Assembly (NCBI GenBank): GCA_951813525.2 | Contig: CATOTJ020000003.1 | Span: forward strand, 496,001-560,000 | Length of the DNA stretch: 64,000 bases | Direction: 5' to 3' | Origin: Thermohalobaculum sp951813525 | GTDB lineage: Bacteria; Pseudomonadota; Alphaproteobacteria; Rhodobacterales; Rhodobacteraceae | The notes under the pieces: generated by a model | Databases searched by the model: none | Seen by the model: only the letters and a program-made list of their open reading frames with translations | What the model was told of the DNA's origin: nothing | Position numbers and translations under genes: made by a program | Part shown: positions 9,438 to 17,268 of the stretch, in pieces | Numbering within the stretch: the stretch's first letter is position 1 | Layout: the number at the start of each line of letters is the position of its first letter

Positions 9438-10207
9438 CAGATCCCGCCTTCTGCCTGCCGGCGGTCGATCTGACGCGCAAGAATCGTTGAAAACTCATCC
9501 GAGAAGTTTTCCAGCGCGCCGGTCAGACGTTCGGCCTGACCCGACAGACGGTTATAGGCCATGACGGCTGGAATGGCCGCCAGCAGACCCAACGCGGTCG
9601 CCAACAGGGCCTCGGCGATGCCCGGGGCAACAACCGCCAGGTTCGTATTTTGCTGGGTCGCGATGGACTCAAAGCTGTGCTTGATGCCCCAAACCGTACC
9701 GAACAGGCCGATAAACGGCGCGACGGACCCGACGGTCGCCAGGAACGGCAATCGGTTGTTCACCCCATCGGATTCGCGGGCAATGGCGACGTTCATGGCC
9801 CGATCGACCCGGCTTTGCGTGCCGGGGATCAACCCGCCATCGCCAAAGGACCGACGCCATTCTGTCATGCCGGCGACAAAGACACGCTCGATCGGCGAGC
9901 GTGGCTTATCTGATATGCGGTCATAGAGATCATCAAGTGCCTGGCCCGACCAAAATGCATCTTCGAACCGGCCCGACGACCGACGCAGGCGCCCATAGGC
10001 GACCCATTTCTCGATTATTATTGCCCAGGACCAGAAAGAGGCGAACACAAGGATCGCCATCGTAATCTTGACCGTGATCGTGGCGCGCAAAAACATCGCC
10101 ATAACCGAAAAGTCCACATCACTGGTCGGCGCATCGATGCTTGTATCGCTCACTGCCGCCTGTGCCATCGCAACCAGGTCCACACCCAGTCCGGCCACTA
10201 AAGCCAT
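9437..10207 (-). CDS. tolQ: Tol-Pal system proton-motor subunit TolQ
   Basis: TolQ is the ExbB-like pentameric subunit that forms the ion channel with TolR. The 256 residues contain three membrane helices (about 35-60, 145-170 and 185-205) and the conserved ATVGSVAPFIGLFGTVWGI and GIAEALLATALGLLAAIPAV segments. The ATG at 10207 has AGGTG nearby; the longer frame to 10333 lacks hydrophobic or conserved character. A 174-bp gap without an evident gene separates it from ybgC. Confidence 0.95.
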   Translation of the reverse strand: MALVAGLGVDLVAMAQAAVSDTSIDAPTSDVDFSVMAMFLRATITVKITMAILVFASFWSWAIIIEKWVAYGRLRRSSGRFEDAFWSGQALDDLYDRISDKPRSPIERVFVAGMTEWRRSFGDGGLIPGTQSRVDRAMNVAIARESDGVNNRLPFLATVGSVAPFIGLFGTVWGIKHSFESIATQQNTNLAVVAPGIAEALLATALGLLAAIPAVMAYNRLSGQAERLTGALENFSDEFSTILARQIDRRQAEGGI

Positions 10208-10381
10208 TTCGCACCTGTTCTCGTTCTGCCCGTCCGTAGAAATCGACCGCCTGCGGCGGTTCTCTTGTCCCACGAACCCTGAATATGCGTCATCTCGCGC
10301 ATAAATGCGATGCCCGCAACGGTTTCTGCACAAAAATTCACGTAAGACCCCCGATATTCGCGGCGGCGCCTTGCGCCTTGA

Positions 10382-10780
10382 TCAGCCCTCGATCGCTTGC
10401 ACGAGCGACCGGCGCACATCCGTCGGCAATCTTTTCGGCCGCCCGTTCAGATCCATGCAAGCGATCTGAACGTCCGCCGCGAACAGCTTCATGCCATCAC
10501 GGCTGATGGTCTGGGTCATCGTGATCGACGCGCCGCGGACAACGGATGTTTCGGTCAGGACGTCCAGTTCATCGTCGAAACGCGCAGGCGAATGATAGTC
10601 GGCGGTAAGGCGTCGCACGACGAAGACCAGGCCCTGATCTTTCAGGGCGGTCTGATCAATGCCCAAGACCCTCAGCGCCTCGGACCGGCCCCGCTCGATA
10701 AACTTCAGGTAGTTGGCATAATAGACGACCCCGGCGAGATCGGTATCCTCGTAATAAACGCGGAGCTTGAATTCGTGCAT
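10382..10780 (-). CDS. ybgC: Tol-Pal associated acyl-CoA thioesterase YbgC
   Basis: YbgC is a hot-dog-fold thioesterase of 132 residues encoded beside tol-pal genes in many Gram-negatives; it acts on short or acyl-ACP-linked thioesters in the cytosol. The active-site signature YYEDTDLAGVVYYANYLKF, with its Asp, and the ERGRSEALR helix are clear. The ATG at 10780 overlaps the stop of the upstream permease gene by one base (TGATG), so it belongs to the same transcript. The frame is open beyond 10780 but those residues overlap the permease. Confidence 0.93.
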   Translation of the reverse strand: MHEFKLRVYYEDTDLAGVVYYANYLKFIERGRSEALRVLGIDQTALKDQGLVFVVRRLTADYHSPARFDDELDVLTETSVVRGASITMTQTISRDGMKLFAADVQIACMDLNGRPKRLPTDVRRSLVQAIEG

Positions 10781-11532
10781 CAGGCGCCCCCGGCTCGGAT
10801 GATGATATAGATCCCGAGGATCATAATGGCCCCGAAAAAGACTTTGCGAAAAACCGCCTCGGACAGACGTTTGCGGACCGCCTGTCCAACTGCCATGCCG
10901 ATCAGCGCCGGGATTACCGCGGCAGCAGAGATCCAGCCCAGATCGGCGGTCCAAAGCGCATGACCTTGCAGCGCAATGGCGATGGCGACTGTCGAGAGCG
11001 AGAAGAGGATGCCCATCGCCTGGATCAACTGATCACGGTCCAGTCCGATTGCTTGAAGGAACAAGACACCCGGGACGACGAAGGAACCGGTCATGCCGGT
11101 CAGAACGCCGTTCGTGATGCCGAACCCCGCCCCGGCGGGCCGTTCTTGCGCAGATGTTATAGACAGCTTCACCCCAGCGAGCGCGATCGCAGAATAAAGC
11201 ACCAACAAGACCCCCAGCAGGACCGAAAGCAGCCCCAGATCGACACGCGAAAGTGCCAGCGAGCCTATTGCCACCGTCACCGTTGCGCAGGCAAAGAATG
11301 GCCACAGCCGTGCGATCAGTGTCTTCAGATGGCCACCGATCAGCCCCTGCCGAAGGTTGGTCACCAGCGAGGGAATGACCATCAGCGCCATTGCCGTCGT
11401 CAGGTCCAGCGCTGCCGTTAACAGCCCCAGGCTGACGGTCGGCAAACCCAGACCGATGACACCCTTGACCCCCCCGGCCAACAGAAATGTCGCTGAAATC
11501 AATGCCAGAATCTCGGGCGTGGGCGGCGTCAC
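10780..11532 (-). CDS. TauE/SafE (TSUP) family sulfite/organic anion permease
   Basis: This 250-residue protein consists of about eight membrane helices and has the TauE/SafE fold; family members export sulfite, sulfoacetate or related anions. The first helix carries the G-x-K-G-x-x-G-x-G signature (GGVKGVIGLGLP), repeated more weakly in the second half (GVLTGMTGSFVVPG). It overlaps the upstream unknown gene by ATGA and ybgC by TGATG, so it is part of the ruvB-to-tol run. The substrate cannot be inferred from the neighbours. Confidence 0.85.
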   Translation of the reverse strand: MTPPTPEILALISATFLLAGGVKGVIGLGLPTVSLGLLTAALDLTTAMALMVIPSLVTNLRQGLIGGHLKTLIARLWPFFACATVTVAIGSLALSRVDLGLLSVLLGVLLVLYSAIALAGVKLSITSAQERPAGAGFGITNGVLTGMTGSFVVPGVLFLQAIGLDRDQLIQAMGILFSLSTVAIAIALQGHALWTADLGWISAAAVIPALIGMAVGQAVRKRLSEAVFRKVFFGAIMILGIYIIIRAGGA

Positions 11533-12308
11533 CTCTCTGCCTTCAAGGGTTCGTCCGGCGCACCATCGGCGGTCGGCACGGCGTCTGCGCCGCCGATATC
11601 GCCCGCCGCCATCATTGCTGTCATGCGTGCCGCCAATCGCAGGGCCAGCACCGGATCGGCCGCCACCATCGGCAGGGCGGGATCATAGGCCGCCCGCAAA
11701 AGATGGCTATGCATCGGCTTGATCACGCAGACGCCCTGCTCGGTCAGCGCCGTTGGGCTTTCCTGGACAAAGGCCCTGTGCGACCACTGCAACAACGCCT
11801 GGAAAACTTGCGTAACGGCCAATGTTTGGGCCGAGACCCGCTGCAATGCTTCGTCATAGCGCAGCAGCACTATGCAAAGCCGGATCGCGCCATCCTCGGT
11901 GAAGTCGAAGGTGCGGTACTGATTTGCGGCCTGTGCGGTCAGTGCAACAATCAGATCGGGCAGATTCGGGATCAAACGGATAACGTTTGGCGCTTCGGCC
12001 AACTCGGCCCAGTCGCGGACCACATAAATCATCAGATTGGCACCAAGTTCCGAGTCCAATTCCCGGATCTCGACGCCTGCAATCCGTGCAATGTTCGCGA
12101 TGGATTGCTCGAAGATCTGACAGCCTTGATCATCGACGCCAACGATCACGGGCGCCAACGGACGACCCCAACGGGCGAAACGGAAACTGCCGTCGCTGCG
12201 GGTGAACAATCGCGCGACCCAGGCAGGGTCGACAGGGATTGCCCTATCGGCTTGCTGCGCGTCCGTCGCGGGCACCGCCGCGCCCGCTTGGTCAGCGGCT
12301 TCAGTCAC
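11529..12308 (-). CDS. Conserved protein of unknown function between ruvB and the TSUP permease
   Basis: I do not recognise a domain. The 259-residue protein is soluble, with an acidic Ala-rich N-terminus, a mixed alpha/beta centre that includes PVIVGVDDQGCQIF and EIRELDSELGANLM, and an Ala-rich C-terminus. The start is taken as a GTG at 12308, inside the last codons of ruvB (8-nt overlap); the frame extends to 12362 but would overlap ruvB further. Its stop overlaps the permease start by ATGA. Coupling on both sides suggests co-expression, but no function follows from that. Confidence 0.7.
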   Translation of the reverse strand: MTEAADQAGAAVPATDAQQADRAIPVDPAWVARLFTRSDGSFRFARWGRPLAPVIVGVDDQGCQIFEQSIANIARIAGVEIRELDSELGANLMIYVVRDWAELAEAPNVIRLIPNLPDLIVALTAQAANQYRTFDFTEDGAIRLCIVLLRYDEALQRVSAQTLAVTQVFQALLQWSHRAFVQESPTALTEQGVCVIKPMHSHLLRAAYDPALPMVAADPVLALRLAARMTAMMAAGDIGGADAVPTADGAPDEPLKAER

Positions 12309-13377
12309 CTTCGAACAGTTCCGGCTGGCCGCCGCCCGGCGCCCGCGATGCGGGAGGTACAAGGCCCAGATGGCGCCAGGCGCCGTCGGTTAATTGCCGG
12401 CCACGCGGGGTCCGGGCGATCATGCCGATCTGCATCAGATAAGGCTCGATCACCTCCTCGATGGCGTCGCGAGCCTCGGACAGTGCCGCTGCCATTGTCT
12501 CGACCCCGACCGGGCCACCGCCATAGTGGTCGGCCATCATTCGCAGATACCGCCGATCGGCTCCGTCCAGCCCCAACTCGTCAACACCAAGTCGTTGCAG
12601 CGAGCGGGCGGCAAGCTCGCGGCTGACCTTGCCATCGGCCTCGACCACGGCGAAATCGGCCACCCGGCGCAGCAGCCGCCCGGCGATCCGCGGTGTGCCA
12701 CGGGCGCGCCCGGCAATCTCGCGCACGCCGTCGTCGGCGGCCTCCAAACCCATCAACCGCGCCGCACGCCCAACGATATGTGTCAGCTCCTCATGGGTAT
12801 AGAATTCCAACCGGATGGGGATACCGAACCGATCGCGCAGCGGCGTTGTCAAAAGACCCAGCCGCGTGGTCGCCCCGATCAGCGTAAAAGGGGCAAGATC
12901 AATGCGCACCGTCCGCGCCGCCGGTCCCTCGCCGATGACAAGATCCAGTTCGAAATCCTCCATGGCCGGATAGAGGATCTCCTCGACCACCGGGCTCAGG
13001 CGATGGATTTCGTCAATGAACAGGACATCGCGCGCCTCCAGATTGGTCAGCACCGCTGCCAGATCGCCGGGCTTGGCGATCACCGGCCCGGACGTCATCC
13101 TGAAATTGACACCCAATTCGCGCGAAACGATCTGCGCAAGTGTGGTTTTGCCCAGCCCTGGCGGGCCGTGAAACAACAGGTGGTCCATCGCCTCACCGCG
13201 CAGCCGGGCCGCTTCGATAAAGACCGCCAAATTCGCACGCGCCTCGGCCTGACCAGTGAAATCCGCCAGCCGTTCCGGGCGCAATGCGCGTTCCGGGGTA
13301 TCGCCCGATTGCGCTTCGGGCCGGACTAGAGGATCGGGATCAGACACAGGCGATACAGACACAGGCTGAGCAGACAT
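12301..13377 (-). CDS. ruvB: Holliday junction branch-migration ATPase RuvB
   Basis: RuvB is the hexameric AAA+ motor that drives branch migration of Holliday junctions with RuvA. The 358 residues include the N-terminal LRPERLADFTGQ motif, Walker A GPPGLGKTTLAQ, Walker B LFIDEIHRLS, sensor GATTRLGLLTTPLRDRFG, and a C-terminal winged helix with GPVGVETMAAAL and RTPRGR. It follows ruvA by 29 bp, in ruvCAB order. Confidence 0.97.
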   Translation of the reverse strand: MSAQPVSVSPVSDPDPLVRPEAQSGDTPERALRPERLADFTGQAEARANLAVFIEAARLRGEAMDHLLFHGPPGLGKTTLAQIVSRELGVNFRMTSGPVIAKPGDLAAVLTNLEARDVLFIDEIHRLSPVVEEILYPAMEDFELDLVIGEGPAARTVRIDLAPFTLIGATTRLGLLTTPLRDRFGIPIRLEFYTHEELTHIVGRAARLMGLEAADDGVREIAGRARGTPRIAGRLLRRVADFAVVEADGKVSRELAARSLQRLGVDELGLDGADRRYLRMMADHYGGGPVGVETMAAALSEARDAIEEVIEPYLMQIGMIARTPRGRQLTDGAWRHLGLVPPASRAPGGGQPELFEGD

Positions 13378-13406
13378 GATTTTCGGGCGATTTCATCGCA
13401 CCCCCC

Positions 13407-14093
13407 CTAGCTCAGCCTGTCCAGCGTACGCAAGGCAGCCTTGATCAGCGCACCGTCATCGGCGGCGCCGTCAGCCGCCGCTTCAGCCACCGCCGCCGAG
13501 GCTTCGATCCGGTCATAGCCCAGGTTCACCAGCGCGGACAGAGCATCTGCCGACGCCTGCAATGTGCGCTGATCGTCATCGCCGGGCGATGCGGACATCT
13601 GCGGCGCAGCCGCAGGCGGGGCCACAGGCTCCGCGCCCGGGCTTGTCCTGGGCACGGACGCCTGGGCGGGGCCTGCGCCGAACGCCATCATCGTCGGGGC
13701 CTTGCCCTTCAATTCGGTAACGATGCGGGTGGCCAGCTTCGGGCCGACACCCGGGGCCTGCCGCACGGCACCGGCTTCGCCCGCCGCCAACGCGCGGGTC
13801 AGTCCTGCAACGCCCAGCGTGCCCATAATCGCCAGGCTGACCTTGGCGCCGACCCCCTGAACCGAAGTCAGCAGCTTGTGCCATTCGCGTTCTGTCAGCG
13901 TCCGAAACCCGAAAAGCTGCATCAGGTCTTCGCGCACCACCATATCGGTGTAGAGCGCGCCGACTTCACCGGGGCCAGGCAAAGTACTCAATGTCGCCGG
14001 TGCACAGTAGACGATGTAACCGATCCCGCCCGCTTCGATCAGAACATGATCTTCGGCTTTGTAATCGATGCGACCTGAAATTTTCCCGATCAT
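13407..14093 (-). CDS. ruvA: Holliday junction DNA-binding protein RuvA
   Basis: RuvA is the tetrameric junction-binding partner of RuvB. The 228 residues show the OB-fold N-terminus MIGKISGRIDYK, the helix-hairpin-helix segments (VQGVGAKVSLAIMG and APGVGPKLATRIVTELKGK), an Ala/Pro-rich linker, and the C-terminal domain III that contacts RuvB (NLGYDRIEASAAVAEA). The start overlaps the ruvC stop by ATGA. Confidence 0.96.
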   Translation of the reverse strand: MIGKISGRIDYKAEDHVLIEAGGIGYIVYCAPATLSTLPGPGEVGALYTDMVVREDLMQLFGFRTLTEREWHKLLTSVQGVGAKVSLAIMGTLGVAGLTRALAAGEAGAVRQAPGVGPKLATRIVTELKGKAPTMMAFGAGPAQASVPRTSPGAEPVAPPAAAPQMSASPGDDDQRTLQASADALSALVNLGYDRIEASAAVAEAAADGAADDGALIKAALRTLDRLS

Positions 14094-14605
14094 CGGCGCG
14101 CCTCTCGTGCAGTCTCGACCGCGCGCGCAATTCGCGCGCCGGTTCCGGCCGTCCAGGCATGGCAGATCGCGATGGCCAGGGCGTCGGCTGCATCGGCCCC
14201 TGCCACATTCGCGCCAGGCAGCAACATCTGGATCATGTGCTGAACCTGCGCCTTGTCCGCATGGCCAACCCCGACAACCGCTTTCTTGACGGCATTGGGT
14301 GCATACTCTGCGACGTCGAGCCCCGCGCGTGCGGGAACCAGCAGCGAGATCGCGCGCGCCTGACCCAACTTCAACGTCCCCGCGGCGTCTTTGTTGACGA
14401 AGGTATGCTCAACCGCCGCAGTGTCCGGGCACCATTCGCTCAACACCGCCTCGATTTGCGCGAACAGATCCGAAAGCCGCCCCGCCAACGGGCCCTTTGT
14501 TGTGGTGCAGGTCCCATTCGCAACATGCTTGAGTCGCCCATTGTTCTGGTCAACCACCCCCCAACCTGTGCGTTGAAGGCCCGGATCAAAGCCGATGACG
14601 CGCAT
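14090..14605 (-). CDS. ruvC: Holliday junction resolvase RuvC
   Basis: RuvC is the dimeric endonuclease that cuts Holliday junctions. The 171 residues carry the catalytic acidic residues in the usual places: Asp7 in MRVIGFDPGLQRTGWG, Glu in AAVEHTFVNKDA, and the C-terminal Asp pair in ADAADALAIAICH. It is the first gene of ruvCAB. Its promoter must lie in the 246-bp region shared with the divergent DUF1127 gene. Confidence 0.96.
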   Translation of the reverse strand: MRVIGFDPGLQRTGWGVVDQNNGRLKHVANGTCTTTKGPLAGRLSDLFAQIEAVLSEWCPDTAAVEHTFVNKDAAGTLKLGQARAISLLVPARAGLDVAEYAPNAVKKAVVGVGHADKAQVQHMIQMLLPGANVAGADAADALAIAICHAWTAGTGARIARAVETAREARR

Positions 14606-14748
14606 AATTTTTCCTGCCCGGTTTACAATTTTTCAATGGGTAGCACGAAACAGGAACAATTGACAATAAATAGCGGGATGCATACGCAAAAAACGACATT
14701 AACCCAAGGCGTTGACGTCGTTTTCGACACATGCAGAAAATGCATAAC

Positions 14749-14773
14749 ACACATGCACTTAGTGCATTTGTGT
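14749..14773. promoter_or_regulatory. Inverted repeat in the ruvC / DUF1127 divergent region
   Basis: TGCAC-TTA-GTGCA (14754-14766) is flanked by ACACA on the left and TGTGT on the right, which gives a longer imperfect dyad about 80 bp before the DUF1127 ATG. It could be an operator. A related TGCACA-CAA-TGTGCA dyad occurs at 16111. No clear -35/-10 pair could be placed with confidence in this region. Confidence 0.4.
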
Positions 14774-14851
14774 CCGGTGGTTGCCACCCCTAGATCTGCT
14801 GTCACGGCGATGGTCGCCGTTTGGAAGATCTACTCTAGAGGAGACGCTGTT

Positions 14852-15061
14852 ATGGCCATGATCGAAACCGCACCCCGCGCTGGAACTGGCGCCTCGTCAA
14901 TCTTCGGCTCGCTGGTGGCCGCTGTCCGCGGTCACATTGCAAAGTCCCGCACCGAAGACGCCCTGTCCCGCCTGACTGCTGCTCAGCGCGAAGATATCGG
15001 CCTTGTCGGCGCACCGGCAGGCGCACCGCGCCAGAACGCCTTCCTGCTGGCCCTGGCATAA
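14852..15061 (+). CDS. DUF1127-type small protein
   Basis: This 69-residue basic protein ends with the DUF1127 (YjiS-like) pattern: an Arg/Leu-rich helix followed by LTAAQREDIGLVGAP. Small DUF1127 proteins in Rhodobacterales act in RNA maturation and stress responses; the role here is inferred from the family only. GAGGAG lies about 10 nt before the ATG. It is monocistronic, with a possible operator upstream and a strong hairpin terminator 44 nt after its stop. The Ala/Ser-rich N-terminus is longer than in minimal DUF1127 proteins. Confidence 0.75.
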   Translation: MAMIETAPRAGTGASSIFGSLVAAVRGHIAKSRTEDALSRLTAAQREDIGLVGAPAGAPRQNAFLLALA

Positions 15062-15104
15062 GCCAGAACACCGGGGTCAAGAAGGCCCCAAAGAATTTCC
15101 AAAG

Positions 15105-15132
15105 CGCGCGGTCCCCGGGGCCGCGCGTTTTT
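15105..15132 (+). terminator. Intrinsic terminator of the DUF1127 gene
   Basis: The stem CGCGCGG / CCGCGCG surrounds a CCCCGGGG core and is followed at once by five T residues. It lies 44 nt after the DUF1127 stop and just before the end of convergent prmA. Confidence 0.85.
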
Positions 15133-15155
15133 CATTGGCGGGCGCTGGCCAGATG

Positions 15156-16025
15156 TCAGATTCGCGTCAGCCGCAAGCTTGTCCATTCGCCCAGACTGAC
15201 CCTGTCGCTGCGCACAAAGCCATGCCCGCGAAAAACCGCCTCGACATCCGCACATTGCCAGGTCAGCAAGCCCGCAAGGATTGCCTGACCGCCGGGCACC
15301 AAATTGCCGCGGATATCCGGCGCCAGCCGCTTCAAGGGGCTGGCAAGAATGTTCGCAAAAACCAACTCGAACGGCGCCGCGTCGCGATGGACCTGATGCC
15401 GGAACCCCGGCGCACAACCCGTCTGCACCCAGGGCGCAACGCCATTGGCGCGGATATTCTCGGCCGCCGTGGCGACAGCGACCGGGTCGATATCGGTGGC
15501 AACGGCCGGAACGCGCCAGCATTTCGCCGCCGCCATCGCCAGAACGCCGGTGCCGCACCCGATGTCTGCAACCCGGTTCGGGCGCCAGCCCTGCCGCGCC
15601 AAACGGTCGGCCAGGATCAGGCAACCGCGCGTGGTGCCGTGGTGGCCGGTGCCAAAAGCCATCGCGGCCTCGATCCTCAGACCGATGCGATGCGGGCCGA
15701 TCTTATGTTCGTCATGTCCGCCATAGACGGTGAAGCGGCCGGCATCGACCGGGTGCAGCTCTCGCCGGACCTGCGCCACCCAATCAGTGTCATCGACCCT
15801 GCTGACGGCAAAATCCGCCGCGCCATGCATCACCGAAAGCAGCGCCAAGCCCGCTATGTCGGGTTTTTCGTCGAAGTAACCACCAACTTCCCACCGGCCC
15901 GACCCATCCTCGACCTCGAGAACGCCGATGCATGTTGGTTCCGGCAACAGTCGCTCCATCGCCAGGCCCAGTGCCTGGGCGGGCGCTTCACCTGCAAGGG
16001 TCGTCAGGGCAGAATAGACAGTCAC
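15156..16025 (-). CDS. prmA: Ribosomal protein L11 methyltransferase
   Basis: PrmA trimethylates ribosomal protein L11 using S-adenosylmethionine. The 289 residues include an N-terminal substrate-recognition domain and a Rossmann methyltransferase domain. SAM motif I is VADIGCGTGVLAMAAAK; the Asp-containing post-I strand (AVATDIDPVAV) and the N-I-L-A motif (VFANILASPL) are also present. It is transcribed alone, divergently from the small exported-protein gene at 16231. Confidence 0.93.
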   Translation of the reverse strand: MTVYSALTTLAGEAPAQALGLAMERLLPEPTCIGVLEVEDGSGRWEVGGYFDEKPDIAGLALLSVMHGAADFAVSRVDDTDWVAQVRRELHPVDAGRFTVYGGHDEHKIGPHRIGLRIEAAMAFGTGHHGTTRGCLILADRLARQGWRPNRVADIGCGTGVLAMAAAKCWRVPAVATDIDPVAVATAAENIRANGVAPWVQTGCAPGFRHQVHRDAAPFELVFANILASPLKRLAPDIRGNLVPGGQAILAGLLTWQCADVEAVFRGHGFVRSDRVSLGEWTSLRLTRI

Positions 16026-16110
16026 TGAAAGCTCCCTTTTTTGCGAACCTGCCTATGGCATGACAGGCGTTGGCTGGGAAGGCCGCGACGCCAGTAAACC
16101 ACCTATTCAA

Positions 16111-16125
16111 TGCACACAATGTGCA
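16111..16125. promoter_or_regulatory. Palindrome upstream of the small exported protein / two-component genes
   Basis: TGCACA-CAA-TGTGCA is a perfect 6-bp-arm dyad in the 205-bp region between divergent prmA and the gene at 16231. It shares the TGCAC...GTGCA arms with the dyad at 14754, although the spacing differs. An operator role is inferred. Confidence 0.4.
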
Positions 16126-16230
16126 CGTCAAATCCGCAAGGGCTGCGGATCATGCGGACCGTTTTCTGCAAAGCCCGTCCCTATTGTCATCCACGGCTCG
16201 AACAAAGCCCCGAAAAACGGGAGACCAGAT

Positions 16231-16437
16231 ATGACCATCCGCCAGACCCTTGCCATTACGTGCACAATAGCCGCCCTTGGTGTCGCCGCGATCCAGGCAG
16301 CCCCGGCCATCGCCGATGCAATGGGGCACGGGACCCGTGCGCCGGCTTTGCTGACCGAAGAAATCCTGACCCGTCACGCCGAGATTGACGATCTGCCGGC
16401 CTATATGACGGATGAGGACGGCCATGCTGACTATTAA
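16231..16437 (+). CDS. Small exported protein of unknown function
   Basis: This 68-residue precursor has a clear signal peptide (about residues 5-28, hydrophobic core TCTIAALGVAAI, possible cleavage after AIA or IQA), leaving a mature acidic peptide of about 40 residues that ends in HADY. GGGAG precedes the ATG. I recognise no family. It lies directly before a response regulator/histidine kinase pair on the same strand, so it may be co-transcribed with them and could be a signal or accessory factor; this is inference from position. Confidence 0.6.
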   Translation: MTIRQTLAITCTIAALGVAAIQAAPAIADAMGHGTRAPALLTEEILTRHAEIDDLPAYMTDEDGHADY

Positions 16438-16552
16438 TACCGCGCCAAGCGCCCGTTCCGGTTTTCCGATGATCCGCCGACGCCTCAAAGGTAGCGAGGC
16501 TGCGTCAAAGCCCTTGGCGGGACAGACCGGAAAGCTGTATGACCAGCGCACC

Positions 16553-17239
16553 ATGAGCCAATCTATTCTTGTCGTCGACGACGACCCGCACATCCGCGAC
16601 GTAGTTTGTTTCGCCCTTAACAAGGCGGGAATGACAACGCGCGCCGCCGGCGACGGTGCTGAAGCACTGCGCATGGCCGAAGAGCAGGCACCGGACCTCC
16701 TGGTGCTTGACATCAACATGCCCGAAATGGACGGGCTCGAGGTCTGCCGCAGGCTGCGTCAATCCTCCGAGGTGCCTGTCCTGTTTCTGTCATCGCGCGA
16801 TGACGAGATCGACCGTGTTTTGGGGCTGGAGCTGGGTGCCGACGATTACGTCACCAAACCCTTCAGTCCGCGTGAATTGGTTGCCAGGATCAATGCGATC
16901 CTCAAGCGCAGCCGTGCACCTGCCGCCGAAACTCCAGACGACACTGTTCGCGTGGACCGGCTCGAGATCGACATCCCCGAGCACCGTGCGAAATGGGCGG
17001 ACGAAGAAATTCAGCTGACAGCGACCGAGTTCCAGATCCTTCTGGCCCTGGCCCAGCAGCCGCGCCGTGTTTTCAGCCGCGAGGATCTGATGCGCGCGGT
17101 CTATGCACCGAACATTCATGTCTCGGACCGGACATTGGACAGCCATGTCCGCCATGTACGGGCCAAGCTTTCATCGGTCGGGGCGCAAGGTCTTATCGAA
17201 ACGGTTCATGGTGTCGGCTTTCGCCTGACCCCGCCGTGA
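16553..17239 (+). CDS. OmpR-family response regulator, CreB-like
   Basis: This 228-residue two-component regulator has a receiver domain (acidic DDD at 9-11, phospho-acceptor Asp53 in LLVLDINMP, conserved Lys in DDYVTKPFSPREL) and a C-terminal winged-helix DNA-binding domain (about 130-228). The receiver resembles CreB. The start is uncertain: the ATG at 16553 gives the canonical N-terminus MSQSILVVDDD but has a poor ribosome site, and the frame is open upstream to 16412, overlapping the small exported-protein gene, so coupled translation from there is possible. The kinase gene follows after 29 bp. Confidence 0.9.
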   Translation: MSQSILVVDDDPHIRDVVCFALNKAGMTTRAAGDGAEALRMAEEQAPDLLVLDINMPEMDGLEVCRRLRQSSEVPVLFLSSRDDEIDRVLGLELGADDYVTKPFSPRELVARINAILKRSRAPAAETPDDTVRVDRLEIDIPEHRAKWADEEIQLTATEFQILLALAQQPRRVFSREDLMRAVYAPNIHVSDRTLDSHVRHVRAKLSSVGAQGLIETVHGVGFRLTPP

Positions 17240-17268
17240 CGGACCCCGCTGCGCATGAGCAATAGCGG

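Noticed and set aside
14623..14805. 60-codon Cys-rich minus-strand frame in the ruvC/DUF1127 region
   Set aside because: GTG start with no ribosome site, and it overlaps the inverted repeat; composition is that of AT-richer intergenic DNA.
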